Assembly: GCA_030627205.1 (NCBI GenBank)
Contig: DAOUSN010000005.1
Span: 21,859 to 85,858 of the forward strand
Source of the DNA: Methylococcaceae bacterium
GTDB lineage: Bacteria > Pseudomonadota > Gammaproteobacteria > Methylococcales > Methylomonadaceae
Direction of reading: 5' to 3'
DNA length: 64,000 nucleotides
Part shown: positions 20,497 to 31,300 of the stretch, piece after piece
Layout of the letters: each line of letters starts with the position of its first letter
Numbering within the stretch: position 1 is the first letter of the stretch
Position numbers and translations under genes: made by a program
The notes under the pieces: model-generated
Database searches by the model: none
What the model was told of the DNA's origin: nothing
The model's input: the letters and a program-made list of their open reading frames with translations, nothing else

Positions 20497-21461
20497 AACG
20501 GTTTTCAAAAATTATTGGTACAGGGGGCTATTTACCTGAAACCATACGGACGAATGAAGAAATATCACAACATGTTGATACATCTGATAGTTGGATTTAT
20601 GAACGGACAGGGATTAAAAATCGTCGTATTGCAGCCGCATACGAAACTAGCGCCTCAATGGCAGAAATTGCTGCAAGACAAGCCATAAAAGCCGCTAAAA
20701 TTGAAGCAGGAGAAATTGATTTAATTATTGTGGCGACAGGAACACCTGATAGAGTTTATCCAAGCACGGCTTGTTTATTACAACAACGCTTAGATATTCA
20801 AAATTGTGTTTCTTTTGATATACAAGCGGCTTGTTCTGGGGCGATTTTTGCTCTAAGTATTGCCGATCAATATATTAAAAATGGTGCAGCTGATAAAATT
20901 CTCGTTGTCGGTTCTGAAATTTGTTCACGGTTAGTTGATTGGACTGATCGGGGGACTTGTATTTTATTTGGTGATGGTGCTGGAGCGGTATTATTGGATT
21001 CTGCTGATGAAGCAGGTATATTATCAACCCATATTCATTCAGATGGTGAATATGAAGATTTGTTATATTGCCCAAATCCTCAGATAGCAACTAAAGATAA
21101 TAAGGATGAAGCAGGTTTCATTAAAATGCGCGGCAATGAAGTTTTTAAGATGGCAGTCAATACCTTAGGTCGTATTGTCGATGAAACCTTAGCGGCTAAT
21201 GGCATGGAAAAAATAGAAATAGATTGGCTAGTTCCACATCAAGCAAATATGCGGATTATCGCGGCAACCGCACGTAAATTGAAAATGTCAATGGATCAAG
21301 TGATTGTTACCTTAGAAAATCAAGGCAACACCTCATCAGCATCGGTATTGTTAGCTCTTAATGAAGGGGTTAGTGATGGTAGAATTCAGCGTGGACAAGT
21401 TGTCTTACTAGAGGCATTTGGAGCAGGTTTTACTTGGGGATCTGCCTTAATTAGGTATTAG
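20493..21461 (+). CDS. fabH: 3-oxoacyl-ACP synthase III
   Basis: 322-residue KAS III with the catalytic triad visible: C114 in DIQAACSGAIFAL, H249 in LVPHQANMRI and N279 in ENQGNTSSAS. It condenses acetyl-CoA with malonyl-ACP to start fatty acid synthesis. GTG start overlapping the plsX stop; fabD follows 9 bases after its stop. Confidence 0.97.
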   Translation: MKRFSKIIGTGGYLPETIRTNEEISQHVDTSDSWIYERTGIKNRRIAAAYETSASMAEIAARQAIKAAKIEAGEIDLIIVATGTPDRVYPSTACLLQQRLDIQNCVSFDIQAACSGAIFALSIADQYIKNGAADKILVVGSEICSRLVDWTDRGTCILFGDGAGAVLLDSADEAGILSTHIHSDGEYEDLLYCPNPQIATKDNKDEAGFIKMRGNEVFKMAVNTLGRIVDETLAANGMEKIEIDWLVPHQANMRIIAATARKLKMSMDQVIVTLENQGNTSSASVLLALNEGVSDGRIQRGQVVLLEAFGAGFTWGSALIRY

Positions 21462-21470
21462 GAATTAGCT

Positions 21471-22433
21471 TTGGAAAATAAAAATAAAAATAATAAGGAT
21501 AATTTAGCTTTTGTATTTCCTGGACAAGGTTCACAAGCAATAGGCATGTTGTCTGAATTAGCAACTATAAACCCAGTAATAGAAGAAACTTTTGAACAAG
21601 CATCTGATACACTGGAATTTGATTTATGGAAATTGGTTAAACAAGGTTCTGCTGAGGTGTTAAACCAAACGCATAATACTCAACCAGCGATGTTAACCGC
21701 AGGTTTTGCAGTTTGGAAACTTTGGTGTCAACAATCAGAACTCAGACCCACTTGGGTTGCTGGTCATAGTTTGGGGGAATATACCGCGCTGGTCTGTGCA
21801 AATGCAATGGCTTTTGAAGATGCATTAAGTTTGGTTGTAGAACGTGGTCGATTAATGCAAAATGCTGTGCCGGTTGGAACCGGAGCAATGGCAGCTATTA
21901 TTGGCTTAGAGGCTGATAAAATTATTAATATCTGTAATGATATTGCCGAAAACGAGGTGGTTTCAGCAGTTAATTTTAATGCACCAGGACAAGTGGTTAT
22001 AGCTGGTCATATTGCGGCGGTTGAAAGAGCTATGATTGCAGCTAAAGCAGCAGGTGCAAAACGCGTAATTAAGTTACCTATTAGTGTTCCATCTCATTGC
22101 ACCTTAATGGAAGATGCTGCTAAAGAATTAAATTTAAAATTACAGCAAATTAACATAAAAGCACCTGATATGAATCTCATTCATAATGTTGATGTCACCA
22201 GTCATTATTCAATAAATGCTATTCGTAATGCGCTAGTTAAACAGTTATTCAACCCAGTTCGTTGGGTCGAGAGTATTAATTTTATGTACGATCAAGGGGT
22301 AACAACATTTGTTGAGGCAGGGCCTGGTAAAGTATTAAAGGGACTTAACAAGCGTGTTGTTAAGGGTGCAAATCATTTAACAATATATGACCTTAAAAGT
22401 TTAGATAATGTTTTGGAACAATTAAATGGATAA
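21471..22433 (+). CDS. fabD: Malonyl-CoA:ACP transacylase
   Basis: 320 residues with FVFPGQGSQAIGM (15-27), the nucleophile S100 in VAGHSLGEYTALV, and the active-site histidine in LPISVPSHCTLM. It loads malonyl groups onto ACP. The start is TTG with an AGGAAT site 8 bases upstream; the N-terminus carries an unusual Lys/Asn-rich run (ENKNKNNKDN). It overlaps fabG by 8 bases. Confidence 0.97.
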   Translation: MENKNKNNKDNLAFVFPGQGSQAIGMLSELATINPVIEETFEQASDTLEFDLWKLVKQGSAEVLNQTHNTQPAMLTAGFAVWKLWCQQSELRPTWVAGHSLGEYTALVCANAMAFEDALSLVVERGRLMQNAVPVGTGAMAAIIGLEADKIINICNDIAENEVVSAVNFNAPGQVVIAGHIAAVERAMIAAKAAGAKRVIKLPISVPSHCTLMEDAAKELNLKLQQINIKAPDMNLIHNVDVTSHYSINAIRNALVKQLFNPVRWVESINFMYDQGVTTFVEAGPGKVLKGLNKRVVKGANHLTIYDLKSLDNVLEQLNG

Positions 22434-23154
22434 GAAAATAGCCTTGGTAACGGGTGCAAGTCGCGGTATTGGTCGAGCTATTGCGGAGCGATTAAGTACA
22501 GATGGTTTTTTTGTGATAGGTTCTGCAACCTCTGATAAAGGAGCTGATGCTATTTCTAATTATTTAGGTGGAAATGGTCATGGTATAAGGTTAAATGTTG
22601 CTGATTTTGATTCTATTACCTCGGTATTAAAAACGATTAATACTGAATTTGGCGCACCGTGGGCATTAGTTAATAATGCAGGTATTACCCGTGATAATTT
22701 GTTAATACGAATGAAAGAAGAGGAATGGGATGCTATTATTAATACTAATTTAACTTCAGTTTTTCGGATGAGTAAAGCGGTATTACGTGGAATGATGAAA
22801 GTCAAAAGTGGGCGTATTATTAATATATCCTCTGTTGTAGGGGCAACAGGTAATGCAGGACAAAGTAATTATGCGGCAGCAAAAGCGGGTATGGTTGGTT
22901 TTAGTAAATCAATGGCAAAAGAGGTTGGCTCGCGTAATATCACCATTAATATGGTTGCACCAGGTTTTATAGATACCGACATGACGCGTGGACTCCCCGA
23001 AGAACATAAACAAACCCTTCTAAATAGTATTCCATTAGGACGCTTAGGAGATACAAAAGAAATTGCTCATGCAGTTTCTTTTTTAGCATCGGAAGGTGCG
23101 GCTTATATAACAGGTGAAACTCTAAATGTCAATGGTGGTCTATTTATGGCTTAA
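22426..23154 (+). CDS. fabG: 3-oxoacyl-ACP reductase
   Basis: 242-residue short-chain dehydrogenase: TGASRGIGRAIA cofactor loop at 9-20, NNAGITRDNLLIRM, the catalytic Ser in NISSVVGATGNAG, and Tyr/Lys in YAAAKAG, then INMVAPGFIDTDMT. It performs the NADPH-dependent ketoreduction in chain elongation. Overlaps fabD by 8 bases; acpP follows after a 143-base gap. Confidence 0.97.
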   Translation: MDKKIALVTGASRGIGRAIAERLSTDGFFVIGSATSDKGADAISNYLGGNGHGIRLNVADFDSITSVLKTINTEFGAPWALVNNAGITRDNLLIRMKEEEWDAIINTNLTSVFRMSKAVLRGMMKVKSGRIINISSVVGATGNAGQSNYAAAKAGMVGFSKSMAKEVGSRNITINMVAPGFIDTDMTRGLPEEHKQTLLNSIPLGRLGDTKEIAHAVSFLASEGAAYITGETLNVNGGLFMA

Positions 23155-23297
23155 TAGTATGACTTTATGACAATATAAAGTATAATTTCTCCGCCGTCTG
23201 GATAGCATAATGGCGGAATTTCTAACTTAAGATTAACTATAAAACCCTTTGTAAGTGAACACAATGGCTGACGCTTACATAGTTTGAGGAAAATAAA
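23155..23297 (+). promoter_or_regulatory. Leader region of acpP
   Basis: This gap between fabG and acpP contains an inverted repeat TCCGCC / GGCGGA (about 23190-23217, 16-base loop) and ends with GAGGAAA, 7 bases before the acpP ATG. It probably provides extra expression for ACP, which is needed in far larger amounts than the flanking enzymes. No clear promoter hexamers were identified. Confidence 0.4.
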
Positions 23298-23531
23298 ATG
23301 AGTGATGTTGAAAAGAGAGTAAAAGAGATTGTCTCCGAACAATTAGGTGTTAAAATTGAAGAAATGTCTAATGAATCTTCTTTTGTTGATGATCTTGGTG
23401 CTGATTCTTTAGATACCGTAGAACTTGTCATGGCTCTTGAAGAAGAATTTGAAACTGAAATTCCAGATGAAGAAGCTGAAAAAATCACCAATGTTCAGTT
23501 AGCCGTTAATTATATAAACAAGAATCAATAA
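23298..23531 (+). CDS. acpP: Acyl carrier protein
   Basis: 77-residue acidic ACP, with S37 in [19 protein letters not shown] as the 4'-phosphopantetheine attachment site. It carries acyl chains for the Fab enzymes encoded on both sides. A good Shine-Dalgarno (GAGGAAA) precedes it and a hairpin-T6 terminator follows. Confidence 0.98.
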   Translation: MSDVEKRVKEIVSEQLGVKIEEMSNESSFVDDLGADSLDTVELVMALEEEFETEIPDEEAEKITNVQLAVNYINKNQ

Positions 23532-23550
23532 AACTTAAGTTTATTAAAAT

Positions 23551-23581
23551 TCAGTGAGTATTATTTACCCACTGATTTTTT
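23551..23581 (+). terminator. Terminator after acpP
   Basis: TCAGTG (23551-23556) pairs with CACTGA (23570-23575), extended inside by GTA/TAC around one mismatch, and is followed by TTTTTT (23576-23581). It would let most acpP transcripts stop before fabF. Confidence 0.65.
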
Positions 23582-23619
23582 CTTACCCCCGTTCTTTTTA
23601 GTGTTCTAAGGTAGATATT

Positions 23620-24864
23620 TTGAATACTCGTCGCGTTGTTATAACTGGATTAGGCGCAGTAACGCCTTTAGCCAATACAGTCCAAGAAACATGGGAGGGT
23701 ATTATTAATGGTAAAAGTGGTATTAGCCCAATTGATTCATTTGATATTTCCGCCTTTACAACTACCTTTGGTGGTGTCATTAGAAATTTTGACATTAGTC
23801 AATATATTCTTGCAAAAGATGCTAAACGCATGGATGGTTTTATTCATTATGGTATTGCCGCAGGCTGTCAGGCAATTGAAGATTCAGGTATAGAAATTAC
23901 TGAAGAAAATTCCGAACGGATTGGAGTTGCTATTGGTGCAGGAATAGGAGGAATAACTGGAATTGAAAAATGTTATGATACTTATGATAAAAAAGGGCAT
24001 AGACGAATTTCACCCTTTTTTGTTCCAGGTAACATTATTAATATGATTTCTGGAAATTTATCAATTAAATATGGATTAAAAGGTCCTAATTTTGCGATTT
24101 CTACCGCTTGTAGTACGGGTACACATAATATCGGTGACGCTTCACGGTTAATAAAATATGGTGATGTGGATATGATGGTTGCTGGTGGAGCAGAGCGTTG
24201 TACTAGCTCACCAACAGCGATGGGTGGTTTTACATCAGCCAGAGCCTTATCACGTCGTAATGACGACCCACAAGCTGCAAGTCGTCCTTGGGATCGAGAT
24301 CGAGATGGTTTTGTTTTAAGTGATGGTGCAGGGGTGGTGGTTTTGGAGGAATTAGAACATGCTAAAGCCCGTGGTGCAAAAATTTACGCCGAAGTTATTG
24401 GTTATGGAATGAGTGGTGATGCTTATCATATAACCACCCCCTCTGTTGGTGGCGAAGGGGCGGCACGGTGTATGCGTAATGCGTTACGTGATGCTAAAAT
24501 AAATAATGAAGAGGTAGATTATATTAATGCACATGGTACTTCAACGCCTGTGGGTGATCTTGGAGAAACCCAAGCAATGAAGCTCGCATTAGGCGATCAT
24601 GCTTATCATATTGCAGTGAGTTCAACTAAATCTATGACTGGTCATTTATTAGGTGCTGCAGGAGGAATAGAAGCAATTTTAACAGCATTAAGCCTTCAAA
24701 ATCAAATTGCACCACCAACTATTAATCTTGAAAATCAAGATCCTGAGTGCGATTTAGATTATGTTGCTAATACTGCCAGAGACATGAAAATAGACATTGC
24801 TATTTCTAACTCTTTTGGTTTCGGTGGAACAAATGCTTCTATTGTTTTCAAACGTTATCATTAG
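23620..24864 (+). CDS. fabF: 3-oxoacyl-ACP synthase II
   Basis: 414 residues of KAS II type: C164 in ISTACSTGTHNIGDA, the histidines in NAHGTSTPVGD and MTGHLLGAAGGIEA, and the C-terminal SFGFGGTNAS. It performs chain elongation and temperature-dependent unsaturated fatty acid synthesis. TTG start, 8 bases after AAGG (23608-23611). It ends the fab cluster and is convergent with the DHH gene. Confidence 0.97.
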   Translation: MNTRRVVITGLGAVTPLANTVQETWEGIINGKSGISPIDSFDISAFTTTFGGVIRNFDISQYILAKDAKRMDGFIHYGIAAGCQAIEDSGIEITEENSERIGVAIGAGIGGITGIEKCYDTYDKKGHRRISPFFVPGNIINMISGNLSIKYGLKGPNFAISTACSTGTHNIGDASRLIKYGDVDMMVAGGAERCTSSPTAMGGFTSARALSRRNDDPQAASRPWDRDRDGFVLSDGAGVVVLEELEHAKARGAKIYAEVIGYGMSGDAYHITTPSVGGEGAARCMRNALRDAKINNEEVDYINAHGTSTPVGDLGETQAMKLALGDHAYHIAVSSTKSMTGHLLGAAGGIEAILTALSLQNQIAPPTINLENQDPECDLDYVANTARDMKIDIAISNSFGFGGTNASIVFKRYH

Positions 24865-24920
24865 AATTTGGAATCTAAAACTGGTTTTTGGATTTCATTA
24901 ATATGTTATAATAATGATTT

Positions 24921-25880
24921 TCAGGAATATTGTTTCTCAAAAAGTTGTATAAAATTAGGTATTTCAGCTTCATTGATATGATTAATTCCTGCTGCCCCTT
25001 TACGTCCCCCTCCTGTAGGAAAAGCAACGCACAACTCATCTGCGCCTGTTTTATTATTTAATGGTGATCTTACACTAATTTGATACCCACCTTGACTATT
25101 ATGGCTGATAATAGCATGAGCGCGGTTTGGAAATTTATTTGCCAAATCATTCGCAAAAACTCCACTAACACGTCTTGCCCAAATAACATCAGGTAGATTA
25201 TAAACCGCAATTTTATCTCTTTTATAATCCGCCTTAATATCCGCCGCATTTTTCATATCTTCATGATAACCAGTGATTAATTTTTGGTAAATCTGTTGAT
25301 TATCTTTTATAAAATCAAATGGTGAGTAATAATTCGCAAGTTCACGATATAAAATATCTGGCGCAAAATGTAAATCATCAAGACAAGTGCCATAACCATT
25401 ATAGTTAATACAGATTCCCAACTTTTTTAACTGTTCGAGTTTAGTGTCATCTAAATTTGAAGTATTGAGAGCTTGTATGATCTTAGATGATATATTATCC
25501 CCAAAACTTCCGACAATTGCCCATTGATAATACTGTCCTTTTAAATGTTGATTGACCAATAAACTTGTACAGGTATTCGCACTGGTATTAAGTAAGGTTT
25601 TTAACTTTGGATGCTGTGGAATAATTCCTGTTTGATGATGATCCACATAAAAAACCTCAACACCCTGATTAAGGAGTCTAACTAAATCATGGTAATTTTT
25701 TTCCAAAGAAATATCTAAAACGGTTAATTGGTCTTCTGAGTTTACATTCACTACCTTCATTAATAATTTTATATCACGTTTAAAACCTGTGATTAGTTTA
25801 GCGTCACAAGGGTCTGCAAGGCGTAATTGTAATAAAGAACAAATTCCATCCGCATCACCATTAAATACATCAATTTGCAT
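24921..25880 (-). CDS. DHH/DHHA1 family phosphoesterase-like protein
   Basis: 319 residues. The N-terminal half has DHH-superfamily metal motifs: DVFNGDADGICSL (motif I), VLDIS (II) and FYVDHHQTG (III, the DHH itself). The C-terminus has the DHHA1-like substrate motif TGGGRKGAAGIN. This layout resembles RecJ/NrnA-like nucleotidases or exopolyphosphatases; the exact substrate is unknown. Single gene, convergent with fabF and preceded by a 174-base gap to rlmKL. Confidence 0.82.
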   Translation of the reverse strand: MQIDVFNGDADGICSLLQLRLADPCDAKLITGFKRDIKLLMKVVNVNSEDQLTVLDISLEKNYHDLVRLLNQGVEVFYVDHHQTGIIPQHPKLKTLLNTSANTCTSLLVNQHLKGQYYQWAIVGSFGDNISSKIIQALNTSNLDDTKLEQLKKLGICINYNGYGTCLDDLHFAPDILYRELANYYSPFDFIKDNQQIYQKLITGYHEDMKNAADIKADYKRDKIAVYNLPDVIWARRVSGVFANDLANKFPNRAHAIISHNSQGGYQISVRSPLNNKTGADELCVAFPTGGGRKGAAGINHINEAEIPNFIQLFEKQYS

Positions 25881-26054
25881 AGTTAAAAATCTTTCTTGGT
25901 GTAAAAAAGGTTATTTTACGCAAATTTCGAGTCAAAAAGAAATATATAATGCTATTTTCAAATAAATGATAAGCTTTATTATCTTCTTTTTTTGTTCAAT
26001 ATTAACTCCAACTAGTTCAGTCTGTTCTTGAGTATAATAGGATTTTAATCTATA

Positions 26055-28250
26055 TCATCGACTTATTTTCCAACAATAATGCACTTTAGGACTTCTGGAA
26101 AAATCATCTGGAATGGTTGCCGCTGATATATCTTCAATAGTAAGGTTTTTCAGTGCATTCCTATCAAATTGAAACCGTCTAAAATTAGTTGAGAAATATA
26201 AAACCCCTTCATTACTAAGTAATGAAGCTGCATGTTGAATAAGTTTGACATGTTCAATTTGAATATCAAAAAATTGTTCCATGCGTTTAGAATTAGAAAA
26301 TGTTGGCGGGTCTAAAAAAATCAAATCAAATTGTTGAGTTAATGTTTTTTGTGCATTCACCAGCCATTCCATACAATCACTACGAATAAATTGGTATTGT
26401 GAGCCGTTTAAATCATTTAATTTAAAATTATTTTTTGCCCATTGTAAATAAGTATTAGACATATCTACGGTTAAGGTCGATTTTGCTCCACCGATTGCCG
26501 CATGAACACTCGCAGTACCTGTATAACTAAATAAATTTAAAAACCGCTTACCCTGAGCTTGTTGAGCAATCATTAACCGTAATGGACGGTGATCTAAAAA
26601 TAATCCTGTGTCTAAATAATCCTCAAAATTAACCCATAACCGACAATTACCCTCACTGATAACTTCAAACCGCTCTGTATTATTTTGTTTTTCATATTGA
26701 CTAGTACTTTTTTGTTTACGACGAATTTTTAAAAAAACTTGATCGGCACCTATTTTTAAAACCTTTGGTATTTCTACAAGTACACCAGCAAGGCGTTGAT
26801 TGGCCTTATGAGCATCAACTGTTTTAGGGGGAGCATATTCTTGTACATTGACCCAACATTTATCACCTTGATAAATATCTATTGCCACTGCATATTCGGG
26901 TAAATCTGCATCATAAACTCGATAACAACTAATCTCATGTTGTTTTGACCATTTTTTCAGGGTTTTTAAATTTTTACGCAACCGGTTGGCAAACATAGGT
27001 GCATCATTATCATTAATCTCCGTTTGACTGGTTTTTACAACCTGTTCTAAACGTTGCTGTTGATTCTTGGCTTTTGGGGTGAAAAAAGCAGTCTCATTAA
27101 TATCAAAACGTAATAATTTACACTCTAGTGAACCATTATAAAAAGTAATCGGTTTATGAGAGCGTATTCCTAAGCGAAAACCTAATTCTGGGTCGCTAAT
27201 AATCATTGCCGCTTTCCAGCCAATAAATTCCGTTTTTAGGTTTTCACCAAATTGCTCATAAAGTTTACTTATTTCAGCCATTTCTCCTAAACGTTCACCG
27301 TAAGGAGGGTTGCAAACTAATAAACCTTTAGCCCAACTTTCGGCAGGTTTGCTATCATTAATATCCCGTTTTTCTAAATGAATAAAGTCTTGTAATCCAG
27401 CATTTTCAACATGCTTTAAAGCCGTGGCAATCGTGCGTTTACTGTGGTCAAAACCTATTAATTTAGGCATGGATTCTAAGCCTTGTGTTTTACGTTGATT
27501 CGCCTCATCAAGTAACAATTGCCAAAGCGTTTCATCATGATTTTTCCAACCTAAAAAACCATAATAATCACGTAATAATCCAGGGGCAAAATCAGCGGCT
27601 ATCATTGCTGCTTCTAAAACTAACGTTCCTGAACCACACATAGGATCAAGAAAACTTCCACCTTCTGCGGCAATCTGTGACCAACCACTGCGTAATAAAA
27701 TAGCGGCGGCTAAGTTTTGCTTAATTGGGGCTTCAACTGTAACATCTCGATAACCACGCTTATGTAAACTATCACCCGATAAATCTAAACTTAATTGTGC
27801 ATGTGTGCCGTTAAGATGAACATTGAGATGAATATCAGGATGATGAATATCAATATTGGGACGTTTTTGAAATTTTGCCCGCATTTGGTCAACCACTGCA
27901 TCTTTTACTTTCAATGCTCCAAAGTGGGTATTATTAATCACTTTAGAGTTTTTAGCATTGAAAGAAACCATAAAGCTACCATCAGGTTTTAAATGGTTAA
28001 ACCAATTAACTTTTTTAATCTCAGTGTACAAATCTTCTTGAGAGTGCATTTCAAATTCAGTTAAGCGTAATAAAATACGGTTTGCAGTTCTTGACCACAA
28101 ACAGATGCGATAAGCAGTCGCTAATGTCGCTTCAAAAGCTACCCCTGCAATAGTAGGCTCTAAATTTTCTGCCCCTAATATTTCTAACTCATTAGCGAGT
28201 AAGTTTTCCATTGCTTTGGGAGTTGTCGCAAAAAGATGATGATGTTTCAT
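26055..28250 (-). CDS. rlmKL: Bifunctional 23S rRNA methyltransferase RlmKL (m2G2445 / m7G2069)
   Basis: 731 residues in the fused gammaproteobacterial form. The N-terminal THUMP and RlmL half has FLDPMCGSGTLVLEAAMIA and the catalytic NPPYGERLGE near residue 316. The C-terminal RlmK half has FLNLFSYTGTASVHAA and FLDPPTFSNSKRM. It modifies G2445 and G2069 of 23S rRNA, with strand-unwinding activity reported in E. coli. Single gene. Confidence 0.95.
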   Translation of the reverse strand: MKHHHLFATTPKAMENLLANELEILGAENLEPTIAGVAFEATLATAYRICLWSRTANRILLRLTEFEMHSQEDLYTEIKKVNWFNHLKPDGSFMVSFNAKNSKVINNTHFGALKVKDAVVDQMRAKFQKRPNIDIHHPDIHLNVHLNGTHAQLSLDLSGDSLHKRGYRDVTVEAPIKQNLAAAILLRSGWSQIAAEGGSFLDPMCGSGTLVLEAAMIAADFAPGLLRDYYGFLGWKNHDETLWQLLLDEANQRKTQGLESMPKLIGFDHSKRTIATALKHVENAGLQDFIHLEKRDINDSKPAESWAKGLLVCNPPYGERLGEMAEISKLYEQFGENLKTEFIGWKAAMIISDPELGFRLGIRSHKPITFYNGSLECKLLRFDINETAFFTPKAKNQQQRLEQVVKTSQTEINDNDAPMFANRLRKNLKTLKKWSKQHEISCYRVYDADLPEYAVAIDIYQGDKCWVNVQEYAPPKTVDAHKANQRLAGVLVEIPKVLKIGADQVFLKIRRKQKSTSQYEKQNNTERFEVISEGNCRLWVNFEDYLDTGLFLDHRPLRLMIAQQAQGKRFLNLFSYTGTASVHAAIGGAKSTLTVDMSNTYLQWAKNNFKLNDLNGSQYQFIRSDCMEWLVNAQKTLTQQFDLIFLDPPTFSNSKRMEQFFDIQIEHVKLIQHAASLLSNEGVLYFSTNFRRFQFDRNALKNLTIEDISAATIPDDFSRSPKVHYCWKISR

Positions 28251-28310
28251 AATATATGAATAGGTGTATTTGTGTATTAAAATTACGCTAAAAATTAAAA
28301 CCGTATTGTT

Positions 28311-31300
28311 TCAATTTTTAGACTGAGAATCTTGAAAATTTTGAAGAACAGTCACTAATCTTTTCATTTCAATTTCTAATTGGGTTGCAATGCTAATAGC
28401 CTTTTGAGTTTCTCCAGATTTTCCAATTTTTTCAAGCTTAGTCGCTAATGCTACGACTTTTTTAGCCCCAAAGGTTGCGGATGAGCCTTTTATTAAATGA
28501 CCTATATCACTAATAGACTGTGCATCACCTAAATTAACTTCTGTTCTAACTTTAGTTATTAGTTTTTGGTGATTATCAAGGTATATTTTTATCACTTTAT
28601 GGAGAAGGTCTTGATTGTCACCAAGAAGTTCAAGAGAGTTCTTTAGATTAAAAATATCATTAGTATCTTCTTGATTATTTTCTATATCTTCTGTAGTTAC
28701 AGGTAAAATTGTAATTAATATTTTGAATAATTCTTTAAATTTAATCGGTTTAGCGGTGTAATAATCCATCCCTTTAGCTAAATAAATATCTATATCTTCC
28801 TTCATCGCTTGAGCTGTTAAAGCGACAATAGGGATAGGTTTAGATTTTTGGTGTTGTTCTAGTTTACGAATTGCAACAGTTGCTTCTAAACCATCCATTT
28901 CAGGCATTCTAATGTCCATTAGAATAACATCAAATTGCTGATGTTGATAAGCTTCAATAGCTTGTTTACCATTATCAACAATAGTTAAATTATTAATCTC
29001 ATGTTGGGCTAATAAACCACGGACAACTTCTTGATTAGTTAAATTATCTTCTGCTAATAAAATTCGCATTCGAGGATTAAGCTGAAGATTGCTTTCTTTT
29101 TCTAAATTTCCAGTGAATTGCGCTGATTTACCAGCAAGTGATTCAATTTTTCCTAATAATTGTGATTGCTGTACAGGTTTTACTAAAAAACCATCAATTA
29201 AATTATTAAATCCGTTACTTTCAATATCAGCGATAGCAGTGACAGAAGACAGTATAATAATAAATGTGTCTTTCCAATAAGGATTATCATGCACTTGTTT
29301 AACCAGTTCTAACCCTGTTAATTCAGGCATTTGATAATCAGTAATAATTAATTGAAATGTCAACCCTCTTTCCTGCGCTTGTTCTAAAACCTTTAATGCC
29401 GCAGTAACACTTTCAACAACAATAGGTTTCATTTTCCAATTTAATAACATTTCTTTAAGAACAAGACCATTAGTGGCATTATCATCAACTACTAAAACAT
29501 CATTAATTTTGTTACTAGTAAGTTTTTTGGGAGCAGTAACCATTTCTTCTGTTACCGTTCCTAACACAATAGTAAAGTGAAAAATACTACCTTTGCCTAA
29601 TTTACTTTCCAACCACATTTTTCCACCCATCAATTTAACTAATTGATATGAAATAGACAAACCTAAACCTGTACCACCATAATGTCGTGCTATCGAAATA
29701 TCTGATTGATTAAAGGCTTCAAATATTTTTTCTTGTTGCAGTTTTTTAATTCCGATTCCTGTATCCTGTACAGAAAAATGGAATAATGAAGAATTTTCAT
29801 CTAGTTGGGATTTAATATCTTCACATAATTCAACTTTTACCAGAATTTCACCAGATTGAGTAAATTTTACGGAATTACCAATTAGATTAAGAATTATTTG
29901 CTGTATACGTGAACTGTCTCCGATCACTTTTTGAGGTAAATTATGTGCAATTGAGCAGATTAATTCAATATTTTTTTCATGAGCACGTATAGCAATCACT
30001 GTTGCCGTAGTTTCAATACTATTCCGTAATATAAAAACATGAGGATCAAGGTCAAGTTTTTTAGCTTCAATTTTAGAAAAATCAAGAATATCATTAATAA
30101 CATTAAGCAATAATTCTGCTGATTGATTAGCGGTAGTTAAAAACCGTTGTTGTCTACTGTCTAATTGAGTCCCCAAAGCTAATTCAATCATTCCGATAAC
30201 ACCATTTAAAGGGGTACGAATTTCATGGCTCATATTAGATAAGAATTCTGATTTTGCTTGGTTTGCAGATTCTGCAATTTGTTTTGCATGTTTTAGTTCA
30301 TTTTCTTTTTGCCTACGATCAGATATATTTCTAACTAGCCCTAAATAATTAATCTGACTATTAATCTGAAGTTTACTAACTTTTAATTCCATTGGAAAAA
30401 TAATTCCATCCTTAGTAAGTCCTTCAACTTCTCGGTTAAGTCCAATTACCTTGCCTTCACCTGTTTTATGATAAGCAGCTAAATAAGAATCATGTTCTTT
30501 AGAATATGGAGCAGGCATTAGGAAAGAAATATTTTTCCCAATTGTTTCCTCAGCTTGGTATTGAAAAATAGTTTCAGCTGCTTTATTAAATGATAAAATA
30601 ATGCCTTGTTGATTAATGGTAATTAAACCGTCAACAACATTATCTACAATAGCTTTTTGATAATGCTCTGATTCTTGTAGAGCTTGTTTTGAATTGATTC
30701 GTTCTTGAGCTAATTTTTGTTCAAGCTGCCGAAATGATTCATACATACTTACAAATAACCCTATTAAAACAACAATATAACTTAGCTTTTTTAAAATATC
30801 AGCATTATCAAGTTTTTCTCCAGAAAAAAAGATAAACAATATTTCAGCAAGAAAATTGATAATAATCGCTAAAACTAACCAATATTCAAAGCTATCCTCT
30901 CGCCAATAACCTTTTTTTAAATAGCCTATTAATGCGATACCAAAAAACAAGGCAGGAAGTATTTCTTCAGGACGATGAATAATAAAATTAGAAAATAAAA
31001 ATTGAGGTATAGGTAGTAATGTTAGTAAAATACTAATAAAAGTTACAATGATAATTAGATAAACAAGTGTTTTGTTTTTAATAATTACTAATCTACCTAG
31101 TTGATATTCCCTGTTCCAGATTAGATAACTACAGCATAATATAACTGATAAAAATAAACGTGGATAAATAGCACTCCAAAAATCTAACGATGAAAATTGC
31201 GATAATAAATAAGGTTTAAACCAAGATGATGTTATTAGCGCGTGATAACTATCTAAAAACCCTATGCCAATATAACCTGCGCCGATAATTAAAAAAGTAC